From Rubellicoccus peritrichatus (GTDB lineage Bacteria; Verrucomicrobiota; Verrucomicrobiia; Opitutales; Cerasicoccaceae), in NCBI RefSeq assembly GCF_033100135.1, contig NZ_CP136920.1:3591001-3655000 (forward strand): a stretch of DNA of 64,000 bases. The letters are read 5' to 3'. Positions 9,207 through 17,834 of this stretch are shown here, piece by piece. How positions within the stretch are numbered: position 1 is the stretch's first letter; each line of letters begins with the position of its first letter. The position numbers were made by a program, and so were the translations under genes. The notes below the pieces were generated by a model. That model made no database searches, was not told the origin of the DNA, and saw only the letters and a list, made by a program, of their open reading frames with translations.

Positions 9207-9220
9207 TTCAACTGTTTGAA
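9207..9220. promoter_or_regulatory. TTCAA-N4-TTGAA palindrome upstream of the LacI gene
   Basis: TTCAACTGTTTGAA lies 127 bp before the LacI-family start codon. It has the same arms as the sites at 1608 and 4338. This suggests autoregulation and points to the LacI protein as the factor that binds the set. Confidence 0.5.
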
Positions 9221-9346
9221 TAGAGTGTTGCTTTGCGCTTTAAATGAGCATTTACTTCAATAGGCATTTAGGACGTTGGCTGGTGAGTCGTGGAGTCTTC
9301 ACAGGCAACTTATTAAGTACCCGGAAATCTATTAATTAATTTGCCA

Positions 9347-10396
9347 ATGAGTTTTGGAAAGCGCGTTACCCTTAAGGATGTTGGGTTAGAGGCAGGAGTT
9401 TCGATTTCGACAGTTTCGCTCGCTCTGCGAAATGATTCGCGACTGCCTGAAAAAACGATCAAACACGTCCAGCATGTTGCGGCCGAGCTTGGTTATGCTC
9501 CAGACCCATGGCTGGCGTCCCTGTCTTCTTACCGTAAGTCCGAAGTAACCGGTGAGCGCAACACAACCATTGCAGTGCTGGCAAACTGGCAAACTAAAGA
9601 CGGGTGGCGAGAGAATCCAACGATCAACAAATATTACACCGGTGCCAAGCGAATGGCGGAGAAGCTGGGCTATAAAGTCGAAGAGTTTTGGATTCAGGAA
9701 AATGGAGGAGAGGCCCGGACCCAATCAATCCTGTATAACCGTGGTATAAAAGGTGTGCTTTTGCTGCCCTTGCCACCCGATGTCTATGAAATGGACTTCG
9801 ATTTTTCCAAGTTCTCAGTTGTTCAGGTCGGGCGTACCTTATCCTGGCCAATTGTGAATACCGTGACTCACAATCATTATGGGGCGATGCAATTCACAGG
9901 TTATTTTCTTCGTAACATGGGCTACCGCAGAATTGGCCTGGCAGTTCCTGCAAAGGAAAACAAGCTTCATCGCAGCACGTGGCTGGCTTCATACCTGGCA
10001 AAGCAACATGACTTTCCATCCAATATGGTAAAGGTCCCGGTTCACAAACCGGAGAAGCTACTGAAAGGTCCTTTCCTTAAGTGGCTGAAAGAAAACCGTT
10101 GTGATGTTGTGATCAGTAATGATCCGACTCTTTACGATTATATGGTCGATGCCGGAATTCGTGTTCCCGAAGACGTTGGCTTTAGCTGCCTTTGCATGGA
10201 AGAAGCAGAAGAGATGTCTGGTATTCATATGAAATCAGAAATCGTTGGATCGCATGCAATTAGCCTGCTTCATATGCTCATGATGAGTGGTCAGCGTGGC
10301 TGCCCTGAAGATCCCATGACGCAATTGATTGAAGGCGCGTGGCATCTGGGAAAAACCCTCGCAATGAAAAATCACAATATACATGCATTGGCATAA
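9347..10396 (+). CDS. LacI-family transcriptional regulator
   Basis: A 349-residue DNA-binding regulator. Residues 8-55 hold the LacI helix-turn-helix and hinge helix (TLKDVGLEAGVSISTVSLAL, then the GYAPDPWLASL stretch). The rest is a periplasmic-binding-protein-like effector domain. ATG at 9347 is chosen; a TTG two codons upstream (9341) is possible but no clear ribosome site favours it. It lies directly after the GH42/sulfatase/GH-A cluster, and palindromes matching the one in its own upstream region precede two of those transcription units. It is therefore probably the local repressor responding to a galactan-derived sugar (inference). Confidence 0.92.
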   Translation: MSFGKRVTLKDVGLEAGVSISTVSLALRNDSRLPEKTIKHVQHVAAELGYAPDPWLASLSSYRKSEVTGERNTTIAVLANWQTKDGWRENPTINKYYTGAKRMAEKLGYKVEEFWIQENGGEARTQSILYNRGIKGVLLLPLPPDVYEMDFDFSKFSVVQVGRTLSWPIVNTVTHNHYGAMQFTGYFLRNMGYRRIGLAVPAKENKLHRSTWLASYLAKQHDFPSNMVKVPVHKPEKLLKGPFLKWLKENRCDVVISNDPTLYDYMVDAGIRVPEDVGFSCLCMEEAEEMSGIHMKSEIVGSHAISLLHMLMMSGQRGCPEDPMTQLIEGAWHLGKTLAMKNHNIHALA

Positions 10397-10414
10397 GTGA
10401 AATGCTCTGGAAGA

Positions 10415-10437
10415 ATGCATGACAGATCGGCATGCAT
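10415..10437. repeat. 7-bp hairpin between LacI and tautomerase genes
   Basis: ATGCATG (10415-10421) pairs with CATGCAT (10431-10437) around a 9-nt loop. A competing stem CAGAT/ATCTG (10423-10427 with 10436-10440) overlaps it. There is no T-run, so terminator function is doubtful. Confidence 0.3.
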
Positions 10438-10463
10438 CTGTTTGACTGGATGAAAATACAGTC

Positions 10464-10853
10464 ATGGCGCAAATCAAAGTATACGGACATAAGGTTTTTT
10501 TAGATAAGCAAAAAGAGCTGGTTTCAAATGCGATTCATACTTGCACGGTAAATATCCTAGGATTACCGCGGGAGAAGAGATTCCATCGCTTTATTCCACT
10601 GGATGAATCTGATTTTATTTATCCGGATGATCGTTCTGAAAAATACATCATTATCGAGATTCTGATGATGAGTGGCCGGACAACAGAAACGAAAAAGGCA
10701 TACATCAAATCCTTGATTTCCAACGTGTCGAAGAAGGGTGACATAGCGATTCCGGACATCGAAGTTACACTGATCGAAAGTCCGAAGGAGAATTGGGGAA
10801 TACGCGGTGTCACAGGGGATGAATTGAAAATGAACTACACGGTCGAGAAGTAG
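10464..10853 (+). CDS. Tautomerase-superfamily protein lacking Pro1
   Basis: A 129-residue protein of the tautomerase (4-oxalocrotonate tautomerase/MIF) superfamily. It matches a conserved subgroup recognised by LGLPREKRFHRFIPLD, YPDDRSEKYIIIEI, GRTTETKK and NWGIRG near the C-terminus. In classical members Pro1, exposed after Met removal, is the catalytic base. Here the N-terminus is Met-Ala-Gln-Ile, so that residue is missing, and the substrate and even the enzymatic activity are uncertain. The gene starts 67 bp after the LacI gene on the same strand and may be co-transcribed with it. No signal peptide is present, so it is cytoplasmic. Confidence 0.8.
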   Translation: MAQIKVYGHKVFLDKQKELVSNAIHTCTVNILGLPREKRFHRFIPLDESDFIYPDDRSEKYIIIEILMMSGRTTETKKAYIKSLISNVSKKGDIAIPDIEVTLIESPKENWGIRGVTGDELKMNYTVEK

Positions 10854-11294
10854 GGCTAAATCTATGCAGCATCATTTATTAGACTGCAGAAGCTCTGCAT
10901 TTGAGGGGACTTTTGAGTGAACTCCAACAAGTGTTGGGCAGATTTATGATTAAGTTTTGCTAATACCGAAAGAAAGTTGTGCTTTTGGGTTGCATCAGTA
11001 TCACAGTATTCACAGTATTCACATTATTCAGACAACATTTTCCTCCTCAACCTACCCCCTGCACCGGCCCGCTTCTTTTCTAGACGCGGGTCGGTCATTT
11101 ATAAGACTGGAAATGCAGCTGAGGAGATTTTGGAAAAGAATTTCTGCAGATATAATGACTGCTTAAGGTGAATTTACGTCATTTTCAGCGTCCCTCCGCC
11201 ATTAGAGGCTTTATTAATTTAATTCATTAAAAAGCTGAGTATTAAACTGAGCTAAGAGCTTATCAAACTCGATTAAGCTTTGCGAAAAACAGCT
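10854..11294. other. 441-bp intergenic region between convergent genes
   Basis: No supported gene. It contains a 6-bp hairpin TGCAGA-AGC-TCTGCA (10885-10899), a 9-bp tandem repeat TCACAGTAT, TCACAGTAT, TCACATTAT (11001-11027), and an imperfect 10-bp inverted repeat ACCGGCCCGC...GCGGGTCGGT (11063-11072 with 11086-11095). Short open frames here show no recognisable protein and lack ribosome sites. Confidence 0.6.
11001..11027. repeat. Three tandem 9-bp units
   Basis: TCACAGTAT occurs twice and TCACATTAT once, directly joined. The function is unknown; replication slippage is a sufficient explanation. Confidence 0.6.
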
Positions 11295-12179
11295 CTAATG
11301 TTTTTCTGCCCGGGGGTCGAATGCTTCCCTGAGGCCATCGCCAAGGAAATTGAGAGAGAATAAAGTCATGGAGAAAAACAGGCTGGGGTAGATTAGTAAC
11401 CAGGGATGTTCTTCCATGCTCTCAGCTCCGGTTTTGATCAAATCGCCCCAACTGGTCATCGGAGCCTGAACTCCAAGCCCGAGAAAGCTGATAAAAGCTT
11501 CCAGGAGCATTACCGCTGGAACTGTCAATGTCGCATAGACAACAATAGTTCCGACGATATTCGGTAGGATGTGTTTATACATCAGCCCAAAGCCAGTTCT
11601 GCCCAGTGATCTTCCGGCCTCAACAAACTGCTGATGTCGCAGGGCACTCACTTGACCGCGAATGATTCGTGCCATCGTCAGCCACTCGACGGCGCCAATT
11701 GCAATGAAGATCAGCCAGATATCTCGTCCAAAGAGCGTTACCAGCAAAATAACGAAAATGACAAATGGTAGCGAATAGATGATTTCGACAATACGCATCA
11801 TCACCCGATCGGTTCGTCCGCCAACATAACCGGAGATCATTCCATAAACGACTCCGATCGTTATGGACACGGCGGTTGCCAGTAATCCAACGGCAAAGGA
11901 AATGCGCCCGCCGTATAGCAAGCGGCTAAAGAGGTCGCGCCCTAATGTATCGGTGCCCATCCAGTGTTCCTGAGATGGAGGAGTGGGGCCCAGCTTCAAA
12001 TCCTGCGCTTCAAATTCATAAGGAGCGATCCATGGCGCCAGGAAGCAGAGTGCCGCCATCACGATCAGGAAAACCAAACCGCCCATCGCCATTTTGTTAT
12101 GGGCAAGACGATGCCATGAGCGCTTCCATGGGGACTCGCTGTGGGAAATGCTTGCTTGATTGGCCGCGATTGAACTCAT
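11295..12179 (-). CDS. Opp/Dpp-type ABC transporter permease (OppC-like)
   Basis: A 294-residue inner-membrane permease of the peptide/nickel/oligosaccharide ABC importer class. An OppC-type N-terminal segment and first helix (about residues 28-52) are followed by the binding-protein-dependent permease domain with five further helices. GTDTLGRDLFSRLLYGGR is the typical OppC signature, and the EAA loop EAGRSLGRTGFGLMYKHILPN lies about residues 187-207. The start overlaps the stop of the OppB-like gene by 4 bp (12176-12179), so translation is coupled. No substrate-binding protein or ATPase gene is in the window, so the pair must rely on parts encoded elsewhere. The substrate could be peptides or oligosaccharides. 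Confidence 0.93.
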   Translation of the reverse strand: MSSIAANQASISHSESPWKRSWHRLAHNKMAMGGLVFLIVMAALCFLAPWIAPYEFEAQDLKLGPTPPSQEHWMGTDTLGRDLFSRLLYGGRISFAVGLLATAVSITIGVVYGMISGYVGGRTDRVMMRIVEIIYSLPFVIFVILLVTLFGRDIWLIFIAIGAVEWLTMARIIRGQVSALRHQQFVEAGRSLGRTGFGLMYKHILPNIVGTIVVYATLTVPAVMLLEAFISFLGLGVQAPMTSWGDLIKTGAESMEEHPWLLIYPSLFFSMTLFSLNFLGDGLREAFDPRAEKH

Positions 12180-13093
12180 TCGAAGCGTTGGCGTGGGTTC
12201 AACCTTGCCTGCACAAGGTCCGATATCAGGTTGAAGCCGATGATCAGGACGGCGTAGAGGATGACCGTGCCCATGACCAGCGTGTAGTCACGATTGATGG
12301 CAGAAGCCACGAAGAAGCGGCCAAGACCAGGGATGTGAAAAATAGTTTCAACGACGAACGAACCGCTGATCAAGCCGGCAGCAGCGGGCCCCATGTAAGA
12401 GATGACCGGCAGGATGCCATTGCGCAGTCCATGAATCAAATAGACACGCCAAGTTGGCAAACCCTTAGCCAGGGCGGTTCGCATATAATCCTGATTACGC
12501 ACTTCCAGCATACTGCCGCGCGTGAGTCGGGCAATGTAGGCGGCATAGAAAAGGCCCAATGTGAGGGAGGGCAGGACGCGGTCGCGGGGAAAGTTCCATC
12601 CTGAGACATTGAATACCGGGATATCCAATGCGAAGATCAGGAGTAAAATGGGGCCAACCACAAAGGTGGGCAGACAAATCCCCAGCATCGCCAGTGACAT
12701 TGGGATGTAGTCGCTCCAGCTGTTTGGCCGGATTGAGGCGGTCACGCCAATAATGATACCAACCAGGAGTGCGATGCAGAGTGAATAAAGACCGAGTTCC
12801 AATGAGACAGGAATCTTGTCTGCAATGAGTTCATTAACGGTCCAGCCCGGGAAATTGAAAGACGGCCCAAGGTCTCCTTGAACCAGATCGACAAGGTAAT
12901 TCCAATACTGGACGATAAGCGGTTTATCGAGTCCGTAATGCGCATCAAGGGCTTCTCTGACGGACTCCGGCATCTGTTTGTCTCCATCAAAAGGGCCACC
13001 TGGCGCAAGCCGCACCATGAAGAAGGTCAGCGTGATGATAATGAAAATCACCGGGATCGCCTCAGCCAGCCTTGTTAATGCAAATCGAAACAT
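12176..13093 (-). CDS. Opp/Dpp-type ABC transporter permease (OppB-like)
   Basis: A 305-residue inner-membrane permease and partner of the downstream OppC-like protein. MFRFALTRLAEAIPVIFIII is the usual OppB N-terminal helix. The periplasmic segment with the ALDAHYGLDKPLIVQYWNYL motif comes next, then the permease core with the EAA-type loop (MRTALAKGLPTWRVYLIHGL) and FVVETIFHIPGLGR near the C-terminus. It begins 154 bp after the stop of the RND outer-membrane gene on the same strand; no terminator was seen between them, but the roles differ, so a separate promoter is likely. Confidence 0.93.
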   Translation of the reverse strand: MFRFALTRLAEAIPVIFIIITLTFFMVRLAPGGPFDGDKQMPESVREALDAHYGLDKPLIVQYWNYLVDLVQGDLGPSFNFPGWTVNELIADKIPVSLELGLYSLCIALLVGIIIGVTASIRPNSWSDYIPMSLAMLGICLPTFVVGPILLLIFALDIPVFNVSGWNFPRDRVLPSLTLGLFYAAYIARLTRGSMLEVRNQDYMRTALAKGLPTWRVYLIHGLRNGILPVISYMGPAAAGLISGSFVVETIFHIPGLGRFFVASAINRDYTLVMGTVILYAVLIIGFNLISDLVQARLNPRQRFE

Positions 13094-13247
13094 TTTGAGG
13101 CGATGCTACGGATGTGATGCCCTGAGTAAACCCTGTAAGTTAGATCACTGCTATTCATTTATTTAGACAATCCTTACCGGAATACTTGATGTTCATTTTG
13201 AAGCATCATCGAGCGCGTCATATGCGGCATTAATCAGACTGAAGGCC

Positions 13248-14717
13248 TCATCTTAATTGACTTTCGTCTTCGCCGATATCGTCAGATTTCCATCCACCGC
13301 CAAGGTTACGAATTAACTCCAATTGAGCGGCTATTTGTTCACCACGGATTTGGTTCAGCCTCAGATTGGTGGTGAGGGAGATACGTTCGGTATCGATGAC
13401 TTCGAGGTAGTTGACCAGACCTGATTCAAAACGTTGTCGTGCGAGACGGGCAGCTGTGTCAGCAGCTTCGGCTGCGATGCTCTGGGATGCAATCTCTCGC
13501 TTTAAGAACAGTAAACTGGCCAGTGCATCCTCAACTCCACGAAATGCTTCGAGGACTTGCTCGCGATAGAGGCTGAGAATCTCACTGTATTCGGCTTTTG
13601 CCTGTTCCACGCGGCTTTTGGTTAAGTCACCCGTTAGCAGAGGTAGCTCCAACGATGGCCCCAGCGATCCGAAGAGGGCGTTGCGTGTAAACCAGCTACT
13701 GGCGTCGCTTGCGGCGAAACCGACATTCCCGTTGATCTGTATGCGTGGATAGTATTCAGCGATACGGGCGCCAATAATCTCACTTGCTGCCGCGACGAGC
13801 CTTTCGGCTTCCGCAATATCAGGGCGACGCTCCAATAAATCCGATGGAACTACGATGGGGGACGCTGGAATGGATGGTTCCCACTCAAGGTTCGGTGTAA
13901 TGGTTAGATTATCTGGAAAATTCCCCGTCAAAACAGCAAGAGCGTTCTCAGAAATGGCACGTTCGCGCCGGAAAGCCTCCAGCTCTGCAACCGCAGTCGC
14001 CCATTCAGTTCGAGCTTGTGCCAATTCAAGATCATCACCCAGGCCGCTTCGTTGACGGATTTCTGCCAGCTCCAGCAACTCCAGTCTTCCCGCAACCGTT
14101 TTTTCCAGAATGCCAATACTGCGGTCGATGACAAGAACGCGAAAATAGGCTTCGGCCACATTGCTCTGGAGAAGGACCAGGGCGTAAGCGTAAGCATCGA
14201 CTTCGGCTTCTGTCTCGGCAACTGCAGCATCGGTCAAACGGCGGACACGTCCCCACATGTCAATCTCCCAGGCCAGGCCAAGGGAGGTCGAATACTCATT
14301 GCGTGAATTTGGACTGGAGAAAAAACCGCCTGTATTTCCTGAAACACGATCCCGAGCAGCACTGGTGAAGAAATCGACTTGAGGAAAGAGTTCACTACGA
14401 GCAACGCCAATCGTGGCAGCGGCTCGATCGACTCTGGCCAGTGCAGCCGCTAGGGTAGGGCTTTGCGCCATTGCCTGATCAATCAGCTCATTGAGACGGA
14501 CATCACTATAGGCGAGCCACCACTCAGGGGATACTAGTTCACTAGAATCAGCTGCTTCGCCATAACGGTAGTTGACCGGAGGCGTTTCGACAGGTTTCTC
14601 ATAATCAGGACCGACCGTGCAGGATGTTAGAAGAGTGAGGCATAATAGTCCAACAGCTAAAAGCGTGGGCTTACCACATCGGCTATTCGACTGTAGGCTA
14701 GGGTTTAGCAGATTCAT
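13248..14717 (-). CDS. RND efflux outer-membrane lipoprotein (NodT/OprM family)
   Basis: A 489-residue outer-membrane channel of a tripartite efflux pump. The lipoprotein signal peptide ends in LLTSC with the lipid-carrying Cys33, followed by TVGPDYEKP, the usual start of mature NodT/OprM proteins. Two outer-membrane efflux repeats follow, rich in Ala-coiled helices (PTLAAALARVDRAAATIGVARS, about residues 86-107, and the LARQRFESGLVNYLEVIDTE segment near 430). It overlaps the end of the AcrB-type gene by 4 bp (14714-14717), so adaptor, pump and channel form one operon reading leftward. Confidence 0.95.
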   Translation of the reverse strand: MNLLNPSLQSNSRCGKPTLLAVGLLCLTLLTSCTVGPDYEKPVETPPVNYRYGEAADSSELVSPEWWLAYSDVRLNELIDQAMAQSPTLAAALARVDRAAATIGVARSELFPQVDFFTSAARDRVSGNTGGFFSSPNSRNEYSTSLGLAWEIDMWGRVRRLTDAAVAETEAEVDAYAYALVLLQSNVAEAYFRVLVIDRSIGILEKTVAGRLELLELAEIRQRSGLGDDLELAQARTEWATAVAELEAFRRERAISENALAVLTGNFPDNLTITPNLEWEPSIPASPIVVPSDLLERRPDIAEAERLVAAASEIIGARIAEYYPRIQINGNVGFAASDASSWFTRNALFGSLGPSLELPLLTGDLTKSRVEQAKAEYSEILSLYREQVLEAFRGVEDALASLLFLKREIASQSIAAEAADTAARLARQRFESGLVNYLEVIDTERISLTTNLRLNQIRGEQIAAQLELIRNLGGGWKSDDIGEDESQLR

Positions 14718-17700
14718 TCTTGAAAGGCCTTTGCTTTGGCTTCCTTGTCGATGCGTTGTGCACGTGCGCCGGGGCTTGTTGTGTAGCGTCCTAAAATGTC
14801 ATAGGCCCATGGGACAGTGAAGAGGGTCAAGGCAGAGGATACGGCGACACCGAAAAAGATGACGACACCGATGGTGATCCTGTTCTCGGAGCCGGCTCCG
14901 GTTGCAAGCACAAGAGGTATCGCACCAAAGACTGTTGAAATCGCTGTCATGGCAATTGGTCGTAATCGAAGTTCGGAAGCCCGTAGAATTGCCTCCCGGT
15001 TATCCATTCCCTCGTCGCGGAGTTGGTTTGCGAATTCTACGATAAGGATACCGTTCTTGGCTGCCAGTCCTGCCAGCATGATGACGCCAATCTGAGAAAA
15101 AATGTTTAGCGTGCCATCAGTTATCCAAAGCCCCATCAAGGCACCCGCCACAGCGAGCGGAACTGTCAGGATAATTGTTATCGGGTGTATAATACTCTCA
15201 AATTGAGCTGCGAGAACCAGATAGACTACGATCAGCGCAAAGATGAAAACAAAATAGATGGCACCTTGTGCGTCGATGAACTCACGAGACTCCGCCTTGT
15301 AATCAATTTGAGCTGTCGCGGGTAATTTATCACGCACTTGTTCTTCAAGGTAGTTAAGTGCTTCTCCCAAAGTGTATCCATCGGCAAGGTTTGCCGTGAT
15401 TGTGATGGCGCGTAATCGATTGAAACGATTCAAGCTGGGAGCGTCGGCAGTGTCGGTTATCTCCACCAGGTTGCTTAATGGAATGAGTCTGCCCGTGCTT
15501 TCCGATCTCACATAAATGTTTTCCAGTTCACTAGGACTTCTGCGGTTCTCATCACCACCTTGTAGGATGACATCATACTCTTCACCGCGGTCGAGATAAG
15601 TGGTGACTCGTCGAGAGCCAAAAAAAGTTTCCAAAGTGCGCCCGATCTGCTGGAGGGAAACACCGACATCCGCAGCACGGTCTCTTAGGACGCGGACATT
15701 GAGCTGTGGTTTGGTTTCCTTGTAATCACTGTCTACATTGAGCAGTCCCGGGTTTTCTCTGACTGCTTCCAAGATGATATCACGCCATTCCCGCAGTTCT
15801 TCGTAGGTATTGCCGCCGATAACAAACTGCACCGGTTCTCCTGCGCTTTGCGACAGTCCGCCAAACGAAACTGGAAAAGCTACAACACCGGGAAGTCGGG
15901 ACATTTTTTGCCCAATCTCCTTCATGATTTCATTGGCGGGTCGTCGTTTTCCGAAATCTTCCAATACAATAATTGCAATACCGCCGTTGAAAGAATTCGG
16001 GTCGCCAAAGCTGCGTGGTGTTCGAACGAGGATGCGGGTGGCTTCACCATCTTCATGCAATGGCATCAACTCGTTTTCGATTTCGCGCATGTAGCGTTGC
16101 GAATACTCATAGCTTGATCCTTCTGGTGCTCTCATTAAGGCAAAAACCACTCCACGATCTTCCTTCGGTGCGAATTCAGCCGGCAGTCTTCGAAAGAAAA
16201 AGATGGCCAATGCACTCACTAAAATCACAACGACACCAACAGCGACTTTATGATTAAGAGTTACCTCAAGGATACGCCGGTAGCCGGAAGCCACCTTATT
16301 TAGAACTTTGTCAACATATTGGGCGAGCGGTCCTTCGGCCTGGTCAGATGAGAGCAGGAAGCTACACATCATGGGCGAGAGTGTCAGCGCCACGAAACTT
16401 GAAAAGCCGACGCACGCCGCCAGCGCGAATGCGAACTCGCTGAACAGGCGTCCGGTATTGCCACTTAGAAAACCAATCGGCACAAAGACAGAAATCAGAA
16501 CCAGCGTCGTCGCAATCACGGCAAAGCTGACTTGTTTGGTTCCTCGAACTGCAGCAAGTGAAGCAGACTCACCAAAGTGAATGCGGCGATAGATGTTTTC
16601 TAGTACGACGATCGCATCATCTACCACCAGACCAATCGCCAGGAGCAGAGCCAGCAGCGTCAGCAGGTTGAGCGAATAGCCCATGAAATTAAGAAATATC
16701 AATGACGAAACCAGTGATATGGGCACCGTAACCGCAGGTATCAGCACAGCCCGAAAGCTTCCCAGAAAGAGAAAGATGACCATGATTACCAGAATCATGG
16801 CAATGATCAGTGAGCGATAGATCTCGTTGATGGATTGGTCGATAAAGACAGTGCGGTCATAGCTGTCTATAATCCTTGTGTCCAGAGGCAGTGAGGCCTG
16901 GATGCGCTTCACCTCTTCTTTGACTTTCTTGGCTACTTCCAGTGTATTGGCAGTTGACTGCGGTATGATACCAAGTCCAACCATATCAACACCATTGCCA
17001 CGCAACTCCTGTCGGTATTCGACCGGGCCTGTCCGAATATCAGCCACTTCATCAATCCGGATCAAGTGACCGTCCTCCGCTTTCATCACTACCAGTTGTC
17101 GGAAGTCATCTTCCGTGTCGTAAACACGTTCGGTCCGAACTGTCAGATAGCGGCTTTCAGAATCAACCCGACCTGCCGGCAACTCAACGTTCTCGGATAG
17201 TAGGGCATTCTCGACATCGTTTACGGTGACTCCACGCGCAGCCATTGCTTCACGGTCCAGCCAGATACGCATTGAGTATTCTCGGGCTCCACCGATGCGA
17301 ACCCGTGCCACACCGTCCACGGTTGAAAGTCGGTCGACCAGAAAGCGCCGGGCATAGTCCGTCAGTTCCAAACCATTCATGGTTTCTGATGCCAGATTTA
17401 GCCACATGATGACATCGCTGTTGGCATCGACTTTGTAAATTTCCGGTGGGTCGGCTTCCGTTGGCAGATTGTCAAGAGCACGACCAATGCGTTCGCGGAC
17501 GTCATTGGCAGCGTTGTCGATGTCGCGACTGATGCTGAACTCAATTGTGATTTTCGATTTGCCGTCCTGACTTTCGGAAGAGATTGACCGAATGCCTTCG
17601 ATCCCGCTAATACGGTCTTCCAACAGTTGGGTAATCTTGGTATCGACAACGGAAGCAGAGGCACCAACGTAATTCGTTTCCACAGATACAATCGGCGGAT

Positions 17701-17821
17701 TGATGTCGGGGTACTCGCGTACTGGCAAACGAGTATAGGCAACAACCCCGATGACCACGAGCAGGAGGCTCATGACTGCAGCAAAAACGGGTCGTTTGAC
17801 CGATAACTCAGAGATGTGCAT
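14714..17821 (-). CDS. RND multidrug efflux pump permease (AcrB/HAE1 family)
   Basis: A proton-driven inner-membrane transporter of about 1035 residues. It has twelve membrane segments and two large periplasmic loops. The proton-relay Asp pair is visible in the TM4 motif GLVVDDAIVVLENI, and MHISELSVKRPVFA is the normal HAE1 N-terminus. The frame can be extended 17 codons upstream (to 17872), but that would overlap the adaptor gene by 38 bp and add a non-hydrophobic leader; the ATG at 17819-17821, 13 bp after the adaptor stop, is preferred. The adaptor is upstream and the outer-membrane channel downstream (4-bp overlap). Likely substrates are hydrophobic compounds or drugs; nothing identifies a specific one. 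Confidence 0.96.
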   Translation of the reverse strand: MHISELSVKRPVFAAVMSLLLVVIGVVAYTRLPVREYPDINPPIVSVETNYVGASASVVDTKITQLLEDRISGIEGIRSISSESQDGKSKITIEFSISRDIDNAANDVRERIGRALDNLPTEADPPEIYKVDANSDVIMWLNLASETMNGLELTDYARRFLVDRLSTVDGVARVRIGGAREYSMRIWLDREAMAARGVTVNDVENALLSENVELPAGRVDSESRYLTVRTERVYDTEDDFRQLVVMKAEDGHLIRIDEVADIRTGPVEYRQELRGNGVDMVGLGIIPQSTANTLEVAKKVKEEVKRIQASLPLDTRIIDSYDRTVFIDQSINEIYRSLIIAMILVIMVIFLFLGSFRAVLIPAVTVPISLVSSLIFLNFMGYSLNLLTLLALLLAIGLVVDDAIVVLENIYRRIHFGESASLAAVRGTKQVSFAVIATTLVLISVFVPIGFLSGNTGRLFSEFAFALAACVGFSSFVALTLSPMMCSFLLSSDQAEGPLAQYVDKVLNKVASGYRRILEVTLNHKVAVGVVVILVSALAIFFFRRLPAEFAPKEDRGVVFALMRAPEGSSYEYSQRYMREIENELMPLHEDGEATRILVRTPRSFGDPNSFNGGIAIIVLEDFGKRRPANEIMKEIGQKMSRLPGVVAFPVSFGGLSQSAGEPVQFVIGGNTYEELREWRDIILEAVRENPGLLNVDSDYKETKPQLNVRVLRDRAADVGVSLQQIGRTLETFFGSRRVTTYLDRGEEYDVILQGGDENRRSPSELENIYVRSESTGRLIPLSNLVEITDTADAPSLNRFNRLRAITITANLADGYTLGEALNYLEEQVRDKLPATAQIDYKAESREFIDAQGAIYFVFIFALIVVYLVLAAQFESIIHPITIILTVPLAVAGALMGLWITDGTLNIFSQIGVIMLAGLAAKNGILIVEFANQLRDEGMDNREAILRASELRLRPIAMTAISTVFGAIPLVLATGAGSENRITIGVVIFFGVAVSSALTLFTVPWAYDILGRYTTSPGARAQRIDKEAKAKAFQE

Positions 17822-17834
17822 GGTTCTTTTGAGT

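Noticed and set aside
10957-11171. Two overlapping open frames of 64-69 codons in the 441-bp gap
   Set aside because: No ribosome site, no recognisable protein, and they run through the tandem repeat and inverted repeat.
11945-12604. 219-aa plus-strand frame over the oppB/oppC overlap
   Set aside because: Antisense to both permease genes; polar, low-complexity product.
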